DNA of 64,000 nucleotides from Parasutterella excrementihominis YIT 11859 (GTDB taxonomy: Bacteria; Pseudomonadota; Gammaproteobacteria; Burkholderiales; Burkholderiaceae_F), in the NCBI RefSeq assembly GCF_000205025.1, contig NZ_GL883756.1:10157-74156 (forward strand), given 5' to 3'. The notes under the pieces were generated by a model. It saw only the letters and a program-made list of their open reading frames with translations, searched no databases and was not told the DNA's origin. Of this stretch, positions 52,695 to 63,518 are shown piece after piece; positions within the stretch are counted from its first letter, which is position 1, and every line of letters begins with the position of its first letter. The position numbers and the translations under genes were made by a program.

Positions 52695-52735
52695 ATGAAA
52701 ACGTCCGTCGCTTGTTTAGCAGGCGGACGTTTTTC
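52695..52735 (-). terminator. Terminator between pyrF and the second MFS gene
   Basis: AAAACGTCCG (52698-52707) pairs with CGGACGTTTT (52724-52733). T runs lie on both sides, so it can act in both directions; on the minus strand it ends the MFS transcript before pyrF. Confidence 0.8.
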
Positions 52736-52763
52736 AATAACTCACACGAACTTAGAAGTGTTC

Positions 52764-53966
52764 CTACACCAGCGGAGTTCCGGTACCTTCCGTCTTAGCA
52801 GGTCTCTTGAGAAACAGATAGAGTACGAGCGGTAAGCAGATAAAGCCGGACATTCCGATGATGAACTTATAAGAGAAGTACGCAGTCATTGCGCCGCCGA
52901 CAATCGGTCCCATCACGGCACCCAACTGCTGGGCTAGATAAGACAGTCCAAAGACACGTCCTTTGTCGTTGGCATTCGTGGAAACTGTCAGCACCGCGTT
53001 AATGGCCGGGAAAATGCCGGCAAAGGCTAAGCCGCCGACAAAGCGCCAAATCGTAAACCACTCAAGCGAGTTCGGAAACACCTGCACAATCCCGAACAGT
53101 CCGGCGCCGAGCAAAGACAAATAAAGTACGGGTCGATAGCCCCAGTTCTGACCTAAAATGCCCCAGCCCGGAGAGGCTAAGACGCCCGAAATACCCGTCA
53201 CTGAAAACACAATGCCGGAAATCAAGACGATTCGCTCCATCGAACCCTGCAGCTCGGCCACGTAAAGCGGCATGATCGGCTGCTGCATTAAAATGGTCAG
53301 CTGCACCACGCCGGCGCAAATCAGCATGCGCTTAACTGCCGGAATCTTGCATAAAGAGAAGTCCCAAATCTTGACGGGTTTGGCATTCGGATCGGGCTTC
53401 CTCGGTTCCTCTTTAACAAAAAAGAGCAAAGCTAACGTGATCAGGAACAAAGCGGCGGCCGCGATAAAGAACGCCATACGCATACCGAATTGATCCGCCA
53501 GCAGGCCACCGAACAACGGCCCGAGCACGCCGCCCGCTGTCATACCGCCCTGCATAACGCCCAAGCAGAAACCGAGTTTGAGTTTCGGAGATTCTACAGA
53601 GATGATCGCAAGCAGCGCAGGCCACAGACCCGCGGATAAGCCTTGAATAAATCGAACGCCGAGCAGCTCCCAAGGATTCGTGACCAAGCCGCCTAAGAAG
53701 TAAGTGATCGCCAAGCAAAATCCGGCGCGCAGCGCCATAAGCTTGCGGCTCTTTTTATCAGCAAGCGCGCCCCAGATCGGTGCCATGATGCCGCTGACAA
53801 GGAATGTGATAGCGAAAATCGCACCCGACCACATATCCACGTCGGCTTTCACGACACCCAAATCCTGAATGAGATACATGGGCAGGAAGGGAATGAGCAT
53901 CGTATAGCTCATGGACATTAAAACGGCGCATGTGGTCAGAAGACCGAGTATGAACTTCCATCGCAT
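52764..53966 (-). CDS. MFS multidrug exporter, MdtG-like (second copy)
   Basis: A 400-residue membrane antiporter of the MFS type, related to the one at 10851-12014: both share the [16 protein letters not shown]-type segment, [13 protein letters not shown] and a repeated pattern of Gly-rich helices. About 12 hydrophobic segments. The start [17 protein letters not shown] has the ribosome binding site AGGAAG. The two genes are 41 kb apart with different neighbours, so they are an old duplication or two related genes, not a tandem copy. Substrate is unknown. Confidence 0.85.
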   Translation of the reverse strand: MRWKFILGLLTTCAVLMSMSYTMLIPFLPMYLIQDLGVVKADVDMWSGAIFAITFLVSGIMAPIWGALADKKSRKLMALRAGFCLAITYFLGGLVTNPWELLGVRFIQGLSAGLWPALLAIISVESPKLKLGFCLGVMQGGMTAGGVLGPLFGGLLADQFGMRMAFFIAAAALFLITLALLFFVKEEPRKPDPNAKPVKIWDFSLCKIPAVKRMLICAGVVQLTILMQQPIMPLYVAELQGSMERIVLISGIVFSVTGISGVLASPGWGILGQNWGYRPVLYLSLLGAGLFGIVQVFPNSLEWFTIWRFVGGLAFAGIFPAINAVLTVSTNANDKGRVFGLSYLAQQLGAVMGPIVGGAMTAYFSYKFIIGMSGFICLPLVLYLFLKRPAKTEGTGTPLV

Positions 53967-54112
53967 ATCTACACTTCCTGTCCTTCTTATTCGTCTTCCT
54001 TTCGATTGTATGCCAAATATCTTTCATCAGAGAATGCGGTTAACCGCTAAAAAGCAGCCCCGTACGCCTCAATCTGCTTCCTCGAAACAATGACTTTCGC
54101 TTCTCGCGCATA

Positions 54113-54149
54113 CGAAAAAACACCCGTCGGTGCGAGACCTCCGGGTGTT
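54113..54149 (-). terminator. Terminator after groL
   Basis: AACACCCG (54119-54126) pairs with CGGGTGTT (54142-54149). On the minus strand it is followed by TTTTTT, so it ends the groES-groEL operon. The remaining 140 bases up to the MFS start show nothing else clear. Confidence 0.88.
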
Positions 54150-54173
54150 TAATTAACTTAACTCAGCGGATGA

Positions 54174-55817
<1,644 letters not shown>

Positions 55818-55857
55818 TTACTTAATCTCCTATTTCTAAATTCTGTACTAGGCCGTC

Positions 55858-56145
55858 TTATTCGAGGACACCCATAATGTCTTCTTCACGCATTACGAGG
55901 TATTCGTCCCCGTCGACCTTAACGTTCTGGCCGGAATACTTGCCGAACAGAATGCGGTCGCCTACCTTAACATCCATAGGGATGAGCTTGCCTGCTTCGT
56001 CACGCTTGCCTGGACCGACAGCGAGGACAACACCCTGATCAGGTTTTTCACCGGCTGCTTCAGGGATATAAATACCGCTGGCTGTACGTGTTTCGGCGTC
56101 AACGCGTTTAACAATAACGCGGTCGTGCAAAGGACGAATCTTCAT
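55858..56145 (-). CDS. groS: Co-chaperonin GroES
   Basis: Lid of the GroEL chamber, 95 residues. [13 protein letters not shown] at the start and the mobile loop around [14 protein letters not shown] are conserved. GGKR-type acidic and [15 protein letters not shown] end is typical. Good ribosome binding site (AGGAG). First gene of the operon with groL. Confidence 0.98.
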   Translation of the reverse strand: MKIRPLHDRVIVKRVDAETRTASGIYIPEAAGEKPDQGVVLAVGPGKRDEAGKLIPMDVKVGDRILFGKYSGQNVKVDGDEYLVMREEDIMGVLE

Positions 56146-56200
56146 CTTTAAAACTCCTATTTGTGTTTATCAAAGCGCTAGGCTTTACCAATATTTCCTT

Positions 56201-56228
56201 ATATGAGGCTATGCAGTCTTTTTTCAAG
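56201..56228 (-). promoter_or_regulatory. Heat-shock (sigma-32-type) promoter of groES-groEL
   Basis: On the minus strand, CTTGAAA (56228-56222) and CCTCATAT (56208-56201) are 13 bases apart, close to the sigma-32 consensus CTTGAAA/CCCCATNT. It lies 55 bases upstream of the groES ATG. Confidence 0.85.
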
Positions 56229-56360
56229 GCCGTTCTCAGATAGGTGTTTATACTAACAAACTCTGTAAACAAATGTGTTTCAAATGCGACGTTTTGTTAA
56301 CAACATGTAATGTCGCGTAAAAATGGCACTTTTGCTCGAGTGTGTTTTGTGAGGATTGAA

Positions 56361-57788
56361 GTGGTTAAATTTAGCGTCGTCGCCCTGTCTTTTTTCATTT
56401 TTTTCTCCCCTGCCGGTCAGGCAGCCTCCAAAAAATCAGCACCCTCCCTTCCGGCGCCGATCCAAAAAGCGCTTAACTCCTGCAAAGTTCCTAAAGGCGA
56501 TTTTTCGCTGTCTGTCATTCCGCTCTCCGACAAAGGCACTATGCTAAAGTTCAACAGCACTGCGCCTCGCGTACCGGCCTCGAGCGCCAAAGTCATTACT
56601 TCAGCCGCGGCGCTGCAGCTTTTGGGACCGGCCAAGGTTTGGACGACGCGTTTTATCTCAGCAGAAGAGCCGGATAGAAACGGCGTGCTCAGCGGAGATC
56701 TCTATTTAGTCGGGCACGGTGCGCCTTCCATGACCATTGAGCGCTTTTGGCTTTTGGTCGACAACCTTCGTGCTCGCGGTGTGAAAGAAATCAAGGGAAA
56801 CATCATTGCGGATCGTTCTCACTTCGATGTAGCACCGCATGATCCCTTCGCTTTTGACGGAGAAGGCAACCGTCCCTACAACTTGGGACCGGATGCTCTG
56901 ATGGTGAACTCCCGCTCTTTCTTCATCAAAATCCGCCCTGATAAAGAGGCCGGCGTCGCCTACCTTTATCCCGAACCCAGAATCGCAGGCGTGAAGCTCC
57001 CTGAAAGCATTCCTCTTAGCAAAGAAGGCTGCGGTGCATGGAGAAAACAAATCAATCCTGATTTCTCCAACCCGCTTAAACCTGCGTTCAAAGGAAAGTT
57101 CCCGCTGAAATGCGGTCCGAAGGACTACTTCTACACCAGCCTCTCCGCCGACCAGTATCTTCAGGTCGTCTTTGCCGATATGTGGAAAAAAGCCGGAGGC
57201 ACCTGGAAGGGCAAAGTTGTTCAGGGCAAACTCCCTGAAGACTCTGACGACTACAAAGTGCTTGCTTCTTCCTACTCCGAGCCTTTGACAAAACTTGTCT
57301 ACAACATGAATAAGTACAGCGACAACATCATCGCTCGTCAGCTCTTCCTCGCTTTAGCTAACACTCAGAAAGACGAACCCAAAAACTTAGAAGGAGCCCG
57401 TGCCGCCGTCTATGAATGGGCCGCCTCATTAAAGATTCCCGCCTCCTCACTCAAAATTGACAACGGCAGCGGACTTTCTCGCACCACCGCAGTCTCCACA
57501 GACGCCTTCGTGACAGTTCTGAAACACATGTGGAACTCCCCGCAAATGCCGGAATTCGTCTCTTCGCTTCCCATCTCCGGCGTTGACGGGACCATGAGAA
57601 AAAGACACGTCGCTCAAGGCAATGCCCACATCAAAACGGGCTATATCCAGAACGTCCGTTCGATCGCAGGGTATGTCCAGACGAAAAGCGGTGAACGTTA
57701 TGCCGTCGCGGCCATTGTCAACGGTCCTTCCGCGATCAATTCCATACCCGTTATGGACGCCGTAATCTGCTGGGTTTACGGCAGATGA
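56361..57788 (+). CDS. dacB: D-alanyl-D-alanine carboxypeptidase/endopeptidase (PBP4 type, S13)
   Basis: Periplasmic penicillin-binding protein that trims and cuts peptidoglycan cross-links. GTG 56361 follows AGGATTGAA and gives a signal peptide (VKFSVVALSFFIFFSPAGQA); ATG 56310 is an alternative with a weak site. With 475 residues, Ser74-x-x-Lys77 (SSAK), Ser320-Asp-Asn322 (SDN) and Lys425-Thr-Gly427 are the three active-site motifs. Between motif 1 and 2 is the large insert domain with ADRSHFD, typical of the DacB class. Confidence 0.93.
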   Translation: MVKFSVVALSFFIFFSPAGQAASKKSAPSLPAPIQKALNSCKVPKGDFSLSVIPLSDKGTMLKFNSTAPRVPASSAKVITSAAALQLLGPAKVWTTRFISAEEPDRNGVLSGDLYLVGHGAPSMTIERFWLLVDNLRARGVKEIKGNIIADRSHFDVAPHDPFAFDGEGNRPYNLGPDALMVNSRSFFIKIRPDKEAGVAYLYPEPRIAGVKLPESIPLSKEGCGAWRKQINPDFSNPLKPAFKGKFPLKCGPKDYFYTSLSADQYLQVVFADMWKKAGGTWKGKVVQGKLPEDSDDYKVLASSYSEPLTKLVYNMNKYSDNIIARQLFLALANTQKDEPKNLEGARAAVYEWAASLKIPASSLKIDNGSGLSRTTAVSTDAFVTVLKHMWNSPQMPEFVSSLPISGVDGTMRKRHVAQGNAHIKTGYIQNVRSIAGYVQTKSGERYAVAAIVNGPSAINSIPVMDAVICWVYGR

Positions 57789-57835
57789 TAGACTTTTCAG
57801 ACATATAGATATCCTTAAAGGGAGGTAATTTCAGT

Positions 57836-58138
57836 ATGGAAAACAAAATTGAAGCCGTAGTTCGTGAAAATGTTGACACTGCCCTCGAACAGGCTGACGA
57901 ATTCCTGAAGCAGGCCTCCGCCGCTACCGGCGAAGAAGCTAAAGAGCTCCAGGCAAAAGCTAAAGAATGCCTGGCTCGTGCAAGCAGAAACATGAAGAGC
58001 TTCTATGACAAGACTTCTGAAGAAGGCAGAGAAATTGCCGGTGAAGTTAACGACTGCGTCCGCTCCAATCCTTGGCGCGCTGTCGGTATCGCAGCTGTCG
58101 GCGGCCTCCTGCTCGGTCTCCTGGTTGCTCGCAAGTAA
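57836..58138 (+). CDS. DUF883 family protein (ElaB/YqjD-like)
   Basis: A 100-residue protein with a long helical part (LEQADEFLKQASAATGEEAKELQAKAKEC), then a C-terminal membrane segment (WRAVGIAAVGGLLLGLLVARK) with the RSNPWRAVGIA motif of the ElaB/YqjD family. These proteins sit in the inner membrane and bind ribosomes in stationary phase, as known for E. coli YqjD. ATG follows GGGAGG. First of three small genes with yqjE- and yqjK-like partners. Confidence 0.88.
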   Translation: MENKIEAVVRENVDTALEQADEFLKQASAATGEEAKELQAKAKECLARASRNMKSFYDKTSEEGREIAGEVNDCVRSNPWRAVGIAAVGGLLLGLLVARK

Positions 58139-58165
58139 TTCTTCCCGAGGCTTTCGGAGATAGAT

Positions 58166-58615
58166 ATGTCAGATAGAAATAACGCCGATCCCGGACTCTT
58201 CACCATCCTTAATCAGGTGGTTGACGGTTTGGCGACGCGTCTTCAAATTGCTTCTATCGAGCTCTCCGTCGCCAAAAACAACGCGGCAAAGACAGCTGTT
58301 TACACTGTCCTTGCCGCCCTTTTCGGCCTCTTTGCGCTCGTTTTTATATCGGTCGCACTTCTTGTTATTTTCTGGGAAGATCACCGCGTTTTCGTCTCCT
58401 GCTGTATCGCCGGCGCCTATCTGCTCCTGTTCCTTTTCTTCTTAGGCAAAGTCCGCAACCTTGCAGCCAACATGCCTTATGCGTTTGAGGAATCTCGTCA
58501 GATTTTGGCAGCCGACGTCGCCGCTTTCCGCGCATCCTGCAATAAGAAAGCAGGTGTCGCCAACCAGCACCCGGTCGATCCTACCAAAGAGGAGAACAAC
58601 AATGCAGGCAAATGA
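58166..58615 (+). CDS. YqjE-like membrane protein (phage-holin-like family)
   Basis: A 149-residue protein with two hydrophobic segments (about 44-70 and 78-96), the form of the YqjE/holin superfamily III family. N-terminus GLFTILNQVVDGLATRLQIASIELSVAK is amphipathic. ATG 58166 has a usable GGAGAT site. Cytoplasmic helices flank the pair. It overlaps the next gene by 14 bases, so they are coupled. Function not known; it is a regular neighbour of DUF883 genes. Confidence 0.8.
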   Translation: MSDRNNADPGLFTILNQVVDGLATRLQIASIELSVAKNNAAKTAVYTVLAALFGLFALVFISVALLVIFWEDHRVFVSCCIAGAYLLLFLFFLGKVRNLAANMPYAFEESRQILAADVAAFRASCNKKAGVANQHPVDPTKEENNNAGK

Positions 58616-58982
58616 AGACGTTGCTCGCAAGCTTGCACAACTGACCGTCAAGGCAGGTGAACAAAGAGCTCAGATTCAAGACGAGCTGACCTATATGCGC
58701 AATAAACCCGCATCCGCTGTCAAAAACATCGGAGTCGACGCGGTTAAAACCATGCAGGCCTTAGGTTTAACTAATCCGAAAGTTGCCATTCCTTTGGCTC
58801 GCACGGTGTTCATTCCTGCCGCGGTGGCAATTGCAAGATTAGTTCTTAAAAACGGCAGCCCCAGACGCTACCTCGGCGCGGCGCTGATCGCCGCAAGCTC
58901 ATTCGGTATCTTCAAAGGTATTGAATATGATGAGAAGCACCCGATTGTGAGAAAGGATTCCACAAACTCTTCGCCTAAGTAA
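58602..58982 (+). CDS. YqjK-like small membrane-module protein
   Basis: ATG 58602 follows GAGGAG and overlaps yqjE; 126 residues. N-terminal helix (VARKLAQLTVKAGEQRAQIQDEL) then a hydrophobic region (VAIPLARTVFIPAAVAIARLVL) and AALIAASSFGIFKGIEY. Position after DUF883 and yqjE fits the third member of the ygjD-yqjE-yqjK cluster, but sequence similarity to YqjK is not evident. The longer frame back to 58461 is inside yqjE and not used. A bidirectional terminator follows. Confidence 0.65.
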   Translation: MQANEDVARKLAQLTVKAGEQRAQIQDELTYMRNKPASAVKNIGVDAVKTMQALGLTNPKVAIPLARTVFIPAAVAIARLVLKNGSPRRYLGAALIAASSFGIFKGIEYDEKHPIVRKDSTNSSPK

Positions 58983-58999
58983 CCTTCTCACCGCATACG

Positions 59000-59030
59000 A
59001 AAAGACCGCCGAAACAGCGGTCTTTTGCTT
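59000..59030. terminator. Bidirectional terminator
   Basis: AAAAGACCGC (59000-59009) pairs with GCGGTCTTTT (59017-59026). T runs on both strands end the DUF883 module and the long minus-strand operon. Confidence 0.88.
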
Positions 59031-59044
59031 TATGTGCTTTCGAT

Positions 59045-59067
59045 CGGGCCGGCTCATGGTCGGCCCG
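59045..59067. repeat. Inverted repeat
   Basis: CGGGCCG and CGGCCCG (7 bases, loop 9) just after the CNNM-type gene stop on the minus strand. No T tract; possibly an mRNA-stabilising stem before the terminator. Confidence 0.4.
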
Positions 59068-59074
59068 AGAATAC

Positions 59075-60397
59075 TTAGCCTTCTTTTTTCTTATCATCGT
59101 CCGCAGACGGCAGCTTGGTAATGAGAATACGATCCAGGCGGCGTCCGTCCATGACCATCACTCGGAATTCCCAGCCGTCCCATTTGACTCGGTCTCCGGT
59201 ACGGGGCAGGCGCTCCAGAAGGAAGATCACCATGCCGGCAACGGTCGTGTAGCGGTCCTTGTCTTCATCCGGTACCTCATCGATATCCAGCAAGTCTTTG
59301 AGTTCAGGAATCGGCAGCAAGCCGTCGACTTCGTAGCAGTTTTCGCCCTTCTGAATAATCTGAGCATCTTCAGGCGCATCCGGCTTAAATTCGCCGGCGA
59401 TGGCTTCCAGCACGTCGTGCGGCGTTACCAAACCTAAGATTGCACCGTATTCGTCGACGACCATCGCCAGTGCCGCATCGCTCTTTCTAAAGGTTTCTAA
59501 GAGTTCCATACCGGAAATGGATTCAGGAACATAAAGAACCGGTTCGTAGTTCACCTTAAAGTTGGGTTTACCGTCATTGACCATCTGCTTTAAAAGCAGA
59601 CGTGTCGTGACCACACCGCGAATGTCATCCAGGCCGCCGTAGCAAACCGGCAGACGAGAATGCTGGGAGTTGAGGACTTTCTCCATATTGACTTCGCGCG
59701 TATCTTCTAAGTCCAGATACTGGACCTCGGAGCGCGGAACCATCAGAGAGGCAACGGCACGGTCATCCAAACGGAAAACGTTTTTGACCATCGTGTGTTC
59801 CTGAGCGTCGATGACGCCGGCTTCACCGCCTTCATCAATCACAGAGTGGATTTCTTCTTCCGTAATCTTCTGGTTGTCCTGCTTAATGCCGAGCACTTTG
59901 ATCAGCATCTCGGTAGAGAAAGAAAGCAGTTTCACGAAAGGCATAGCCAAAATAGCCAGCCAGTGAATCGGTTTGGCAACCATACGGGAAATCGTATCCG
60001 CGCCCATCTGACCGATACGTTTCGGAACCAGTTCACCGATCACGATAGAGAAGTACGTGATCAAAATAACGACTACAGCCATCGAGGCACCGCGTGCCGT
60101 GGCAGCCGGAATGTGAATGGTATCGACGAGGAAATTAGAAAGCGGATCAACCAATGCAGACTCACCGACAATACCGGAAAGAATACCGATGGAAGTAATG
60201 CCGACCTGAATCGTAGAAAGCGCTCTCGTCGGATTCTCAGAAAGAGATAAAGCAAGTTCCGCACCGCTTGCGCCCTGATCCGCCAGCATCTGCAGCTTGC
60301 TGCGGCGAGCGGTCACGATGGAAATCTCGCTCATGGCAAAGAAACCATTGAGGAGAATCAGCAGAATTAAACAGAGAATATCAAGCCAGATACTCAT
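59075..60397 (-). CDS. CNNM/CorC-type membrane protein with CBS pair
   Basis: Predicted inner-membrane protein of the DUF21-CBS-CorC class, which includes hemolysin-C-like TlyC and the magnesium-efflux partner CorC. About four N-terminal membrane segments in the DUF21 domain (1-185), then two CBS domains (about 195-330) and a C-terminal CorC_HlyC domain. ENPTRALSTIQVGITSIGILSG is the DUF21 signature. 440 residues. A role in magnesium or cobalt balance is inference. It overlaps pncC by 4 bases. Confidence 0.87.
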   Translation of the reverse strand: MSIWLDILCLILLILLNGFFAMSEISIVTARRSKLQMLADQGASGAELALSLSENPTRALSTIQVGITSIGILSGIVGESALVDPLSNFLVDTIHIPAATARGASMAVVVILITYFSIVIGELVPKRIGQMGADTISRMVAKPIHWLAILAMPFVKLLSFSTEMLIKVLGIKQDNQKITEEEIHSVIDEGGEAGVIDAQEHTMVKNVFRLDDRAVASLMVPRSEVQYLDLEDTREVNMEKVLNSQHSRLPVCYGGLDDIRGVVTTRLLLKQMVNDGKPNFKVNYEPVLYVPESISGMELLETFRKSDAALAMVVDEYGAILGLVTPHDVLEAIAGEFKPDAPEDAQIIQKGENCYEVDGLLPIPELKDLLDIDEVPDEDKDRYTTVAGMVIFLLERLPRTGDRVKWDGWEFRVMVMDGRRLDRILITKLPSADDDKKKEG

Positions 60398-60894
60398 GAT
60401 GGCTGCCTTTCGTCGAGCATTTCAACTAAACCTTGGATAGCAACGGCAACAGTCTGCTCGCGTACGCTCTGACGGTCGCCTTTGAATTCATAACGGCCGA
60501 CTTCAGCCATTTCGTCTTTGCGCTTCCAGCCGATAAAGACGGTTCCAACCGGTCTTCCGGGCATTGCGCCGTCCGGGCCGGCGATACCGCTGACCGCAAC
60601 AGCCATCGTTGCGTTGGAGTGACGAATTGCACCTTCAAGCATCTGCGATACCGTCTGAGTGCTCACTGCCGAGAAGCGATCAAGAATAGACTGCGGAACA
60701 TCCAGCATTTCATGCTTGGCTTGATTGGTATAAGTTACAAAACCTCTTTCAAACCACTCGCTGGCGCCCGGGATAGACGTCAGAGCGGCGCTGATCATGC
60801 CGCCGGTGAGAGACTCGGCGGTAACCACGATCTGTCCTGTGCCGACAATGCGGCGGCTGAGTTCTTTGACTTTATCTTCTATTTCTTTATTCAT
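60394..60894 (-). CDS. pncC: Nicotinamide-nucleotide amidase (CinA C-terminal type)
   Basis: Removes the amide from nicotinamide mononucleotide in pyridine nucleotide recycling. Start at ATG 60894 (MNKEIED), overlapping pgpA's stop as ATGA; 166 residues. VTAESLTGGMISAALTSIPGASEWF and VSGIAGPDGAMPGRPVGTVFIGW are the CinA C-terminal domain motifs. A Gly-rich catalytic loop around AESLTGG is intact. Confidence 0.93.
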   Translation of the reverse strand: MNKEIEDKVKELSRRIVGTGQIVVTAESLTGGMISAALTSIPGASEWFERGFVTYTNQAKHEMLDVPQSILDRFSAVSTQTVSQMLEGAIRHSNATMAVAVSGIAGPDGAMPGRPVGTVFIGWKRKDEMAEVGRYEFKGDRQSVREQTVAVAIQGLVEMLDERQPS

Positions 60895-61424
60895 CGCAAA
60901 ATCCACATAGGTGAAGCGGCTCCGTAGAACCCTGCCACCCAGGCCATCGAATTAATAACCAGGATGGCGTAAACAGCCGCAAATATATCGTCAAGCATGA
61001 CAGTAAAGCCGTTCTGACGGCCCCTATCCAGCACCGATGCGGGCGGAAGCTTAACGATGTCAAAAAAACGAAAAGCGATCACGGAGGAGAGCTGCCACCA
61101 GAAACCCAAAGGCGTCAGAAGCAGAATCACCCATACCGCGACAACTTCATCGACCACGATGGAACCGTGATCGACTTTATTTAAATAAGCCGTACTTTTG
61201 CCCACCGAGACGCACCCGAGGACAAATAAAACCAATGCTAGAGCCCAGATGAAGGAACGTCCGAGCCACATGTCTAAAAGCCAAAACACGCCCCAAGCCG
61301 CAAAAGAACCCCAGGTCCCCGGCGCCGGCGTAATGCAGCCGGATCCGAAAAATGTTGAGATCCACAGCCAAGGATGCTTAAGCACCGTCTGAAACGAAGG
61401 CGGCGTCGTTTTATATGACTTCAT
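60891..61424 (-). CDS. pgpA: Phosphatidylglycerophosphatase A
   Basis: Dephosphorylates phosphatidylglycerophosphate to phosphatidylglycerol in the inner membrane. 177 residues with about four membrane segments; GSGCITPAPGTWGSFAAW and VVDEVVAVWVILLLTPLGFWWQLSSVIAFRFFDIVKLPPA match the family. ATG 61424 overlaps thiL by 4 bases. Confidence 0.93.
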   Translation of the reverse strand: MKSYKTTPPSFQTVLKHPWLWISTFFGSGCITPAPGTWGSFAAWGVFWLLDMWLGRSFIWALALVLFVLGCVSVGKSTAYLNKVDHGSIVVDEVVAVWVILLLTPLGFWWQLSSVIAFRFFDIVKLPPASVLDRGRQNGFTVMLDDIFAAVYAILVINSMAWVAGFYGAASPMWILR

Positions 61425-62455
61425 GAGCCAACTTCTCCGAAATGATTAAAGGAGGCAGCGCAATTGACATCCGAGCCCTTTTCATCAATAACCTGAAGAG
61501 GCTCTCCCGCAGAGAGCACTTCTCCGATACGAGACACGCGCGTGTCAGCCCGTTCGGCGATCCGCAGAATTTCGTCCCGACGGTCGGCAGGTGCGGTAAA
61601 CAGCAGTTCGTAGTCATCTCCGCCCGACAATACGCAGCGCTGCTGAACGGCTTCAGGAAGCTGCTTCATCGCGTCAGACTCCGGAAAAGCCGGCCAAAAC
61701 AGCCGCGCGGACACGCCGGAGCGCTCCAAAATATGCTTCAGATCTCCGATAAGTCCGTCGGAAATATCGCAGCAGGCCGTCGCCGTATTCAGCAGTCCGC
61801 GTCCGAGCGCAACACGCGGCTCGGGCAGATCCATGCGGGAACGGAAATATCCGAGGAGCGGTTCGGCAAACGTCCAGTATCCGAAAATCTGACCCAGCGC
61901 CGCAAACGCGTCTCCCGGCGTTCCGGAAACCCAGATGTCCTCACCGACTCGGGCACCGGCCCTCGTCAGTCCTTTGCCGGCAGGCAGCTCGCCCATGGCG
62001 GTAATAGAGATTGCGGTGTAGGGAGATTGTCCGGGCTTGGCAAAAGACTTAACCGTGTCTCCGCCTCGAAGCGGACAGTTAAAGCGCCGAGCTTCTTCCA
62101 GAAGACCTCTGGAAAAACCTTCCAGCCAGTTCTCGTCAATGCGGGGCAGAGATATAGAAAGGAAAAACGCTTTCGGCTCGGAGCCGGCAGCAGCGAGATC
62201 GGATAAGTTAACGGCAAGCGCTTTTCGGCCTACCGTGTAAGGAGAAGCATTTTCTAAAAAATGCGATCCGAGCGCCATCATATCGGCCGTCACGGCCAAA
62301 CGCATCGGTCCGACATCAAGAAACGCACAGTCGTCCCCTGCGCCTTGTGAAGGCCACGCAGACGGATAAAAAGAGCGATCCGTAAAAAAACGGGATATGA
62401 CTCCGAATTCGTCAAGCGGATTCGGAGTCTTCGTACAGGCAGGGTGCTCAGGCAT
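61421..62455 (-). CDS. thiL: Thiamine-monophosphate kinase
   Basis: Makes thiamine diphosphate from the monophosphate with ATP. 344 residues; DDCAFLDVGPMRLAVTADMM near residue 40 and KALAVNLSDLAAAGSEP are the AIR-synthase-type metal and ATP motifs. ISDGLIGDLKHILERSGVSARL and SGGDDYELLFTAP are also typical. It overlaps pgpA by 4 and nusB by 8 bases. Confidence 0.95.
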   Translation of the reverse strand: MPEHPACTKTPNPLDEFGVISRFFTDRSFYPSAWPSQGAGDDCAFLDVGPMRLAVTADMMALGSHFLENASPYTVGRKALAVNLSDLAAAGSEPKAFFLSISLPRIDENWLEGFSRGLLEEARRFNCPLRGGDTVKSFAKPGQSPYTAISITAMGELPAGKGLTRAGARVGEDIWVSGTPGDAFAALGQIFGYWTFAEPLLGYFRSRMDLPEPRVALGRGLLNTATACCDISDGLIGDLKHILERSGVSARLFWPAFPESDAMKQLPEAVQQRCVLSGGDDYELLFTAPADRRDEILRIAERADTRVSRIGEVLSAGEPLQVIDEKGSDVNCAASFNHFGEVGS

Positions 62456-62927
62456 TTTTGCCTTTTACAACCTCGTAGGGACGAAGTTCGGGAACCATCT
62501 TGTCCAAAACTCCGTTGACATATTTAAAGCCGTCGGAACCGCCGAAGCTCTTAGCCAGTTCCACTGCCTCGTTGATCACGACGCGATAAGGAGTGGTCGT
62601 GTTTTTGAGTTCGTAGGTACCGATCAAAAGAATGGCTCGTTCGATCGGAGACAATGACGTCACTTCGCGGTCGATGTGAGGAGCGTAGCTGGCCTCAAGA
62701 GACGGAAACTCTTCAGTGACGCCGTGAAGCAGTTCACGGTAAAAAGCCTGGTCGGCTTTATCAAAATCTTCAGCTTCCAAAGCCGCCGCATCAATCGCTT
62801 CCGGGTCGGTATGACTCATCAGCCACTGATAAACGCCCTGAAGCGCAAATTCACGTGAACGGCGACGGGCGCTCCGGCCTCCGCGCTTCTTAGCGGGGCT
62901 CTTGGCTCCCGTATGATTACTGTCCAT
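62448..62927 (-). CDS. nusB: Transcription antitermination factor NusB
   Basis: All-helical protein that with NusE binds boxA RNA in rRNA operons. ATG 62927 (MDSNHTGAK) gives 159 residues; the N-terminal extension of the longer frame to 63056 lies in ribH. SRREFALQGVYQW-like start (SREFALQGVYQWLMS) and LSPIERAILLIGTYEL, VINEAVELAKSFGGSDGFKYVNGVLDK are strong family motifs. Short basic N-terminal tail (KKRGGRSARRR). It overlaps ribH by 11 bases. Confidence 0.94.
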   Translation of the reverse strand: MDSNHTGAKSPAKKRGGRSARRRSREFALQGVYQWLMSHTDPEAIDAAALEAEDFDKADQAFYRELLHGVTEEFPSLEASYAPHIDREVTSLSPIERAILLIGTYELKNTTTPYRVVINEAVELAKSFGGSDGFKYVNGVLDKMVPELRPYEVVKGKNA

Positions 62928-63417
62928 TATCTTCTCCGTAATTTTCCATAACGCGGCGTCCGCAGAAGCGGCGAAGATTGCCCATTTCCAAAGCGACGCG
63001 AGCGGCGTCGGCACCCTTTTCCTGGACGCGGACTTTGGCTTGTTCTTCGTTTTCAACTGTCAGAATGCAGTTGGCGACAGAAATGCCTTCGGTCATAACG
63101 AAGTCTGTTACGCCGCGGGAAGACTCATTGGCGACCAGTTCAAAGTGATAAGTTTCTCCTCTGATCACGCAGCCGATTGCAACTAAGGCGTCCAGATCCG
63201 GATAGCCTTCGTAGAGCATGACGAGTGCTCCGGGAATTTCTAAAGCGCCGGGAACCGTAGTCACCACGATGTTCTCGTCTTTAACCCCGTGAGCCTTGAG
63301 CTCTTCGTAGCAGGATGCAAACATGGCATCGCAGGCCCAGTCGTTGAAGCGGGCGGAAACAATACCGATTTTCAAATCACTGCCGTCTGCATTCGGTTTG
63401 ATGAATTCAATGGACAC
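62917..63417 (-). CDS. ribH: 6,7-dimethyl-8-ribityllumazine synthase
   Basis: Joins the pyrimidine and butanone-phosphate precursors in riboflavin synthesis. GTG 63417 with GGAGAAGAAT upstream is preferred (166 residues); a longer frame to 63510 has an unlikely N-terminus. IGIVSARFNDW, TVPGALEIPGAL, GCVIRGETYHFELVANESSRGV and KGADAARVALEMGNL are the conserved loops, with the general-base His near the HFE motif. A FMN-type riboswitch is not seen in front. Confidence 0.96.
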   Translation of the reverse strand: MSIEFIKPNADGSDLKIGIVSARFNDWACDAMFASCYEELKAHGVKDENIVVTTVPGALEIPGALVMLYEGYPDLDALVAIGCVIRGETYHFELVANESSRGVTDFVMTEGISVANCILTVENEEQAKVRVQEKGADAARVALEMGNLRRFCGRRVMENYGEDNGQ

Positions 63418-63518
63418 ATTCTTCTCCGTTAAATTGATAGGCGGAATTCTAACAAAACGGCCTTTCAAATCCTCCGCGAATCGCTCCGCGATGGGTTTAA
63501 AGGCCGTCAAAAATTCAA

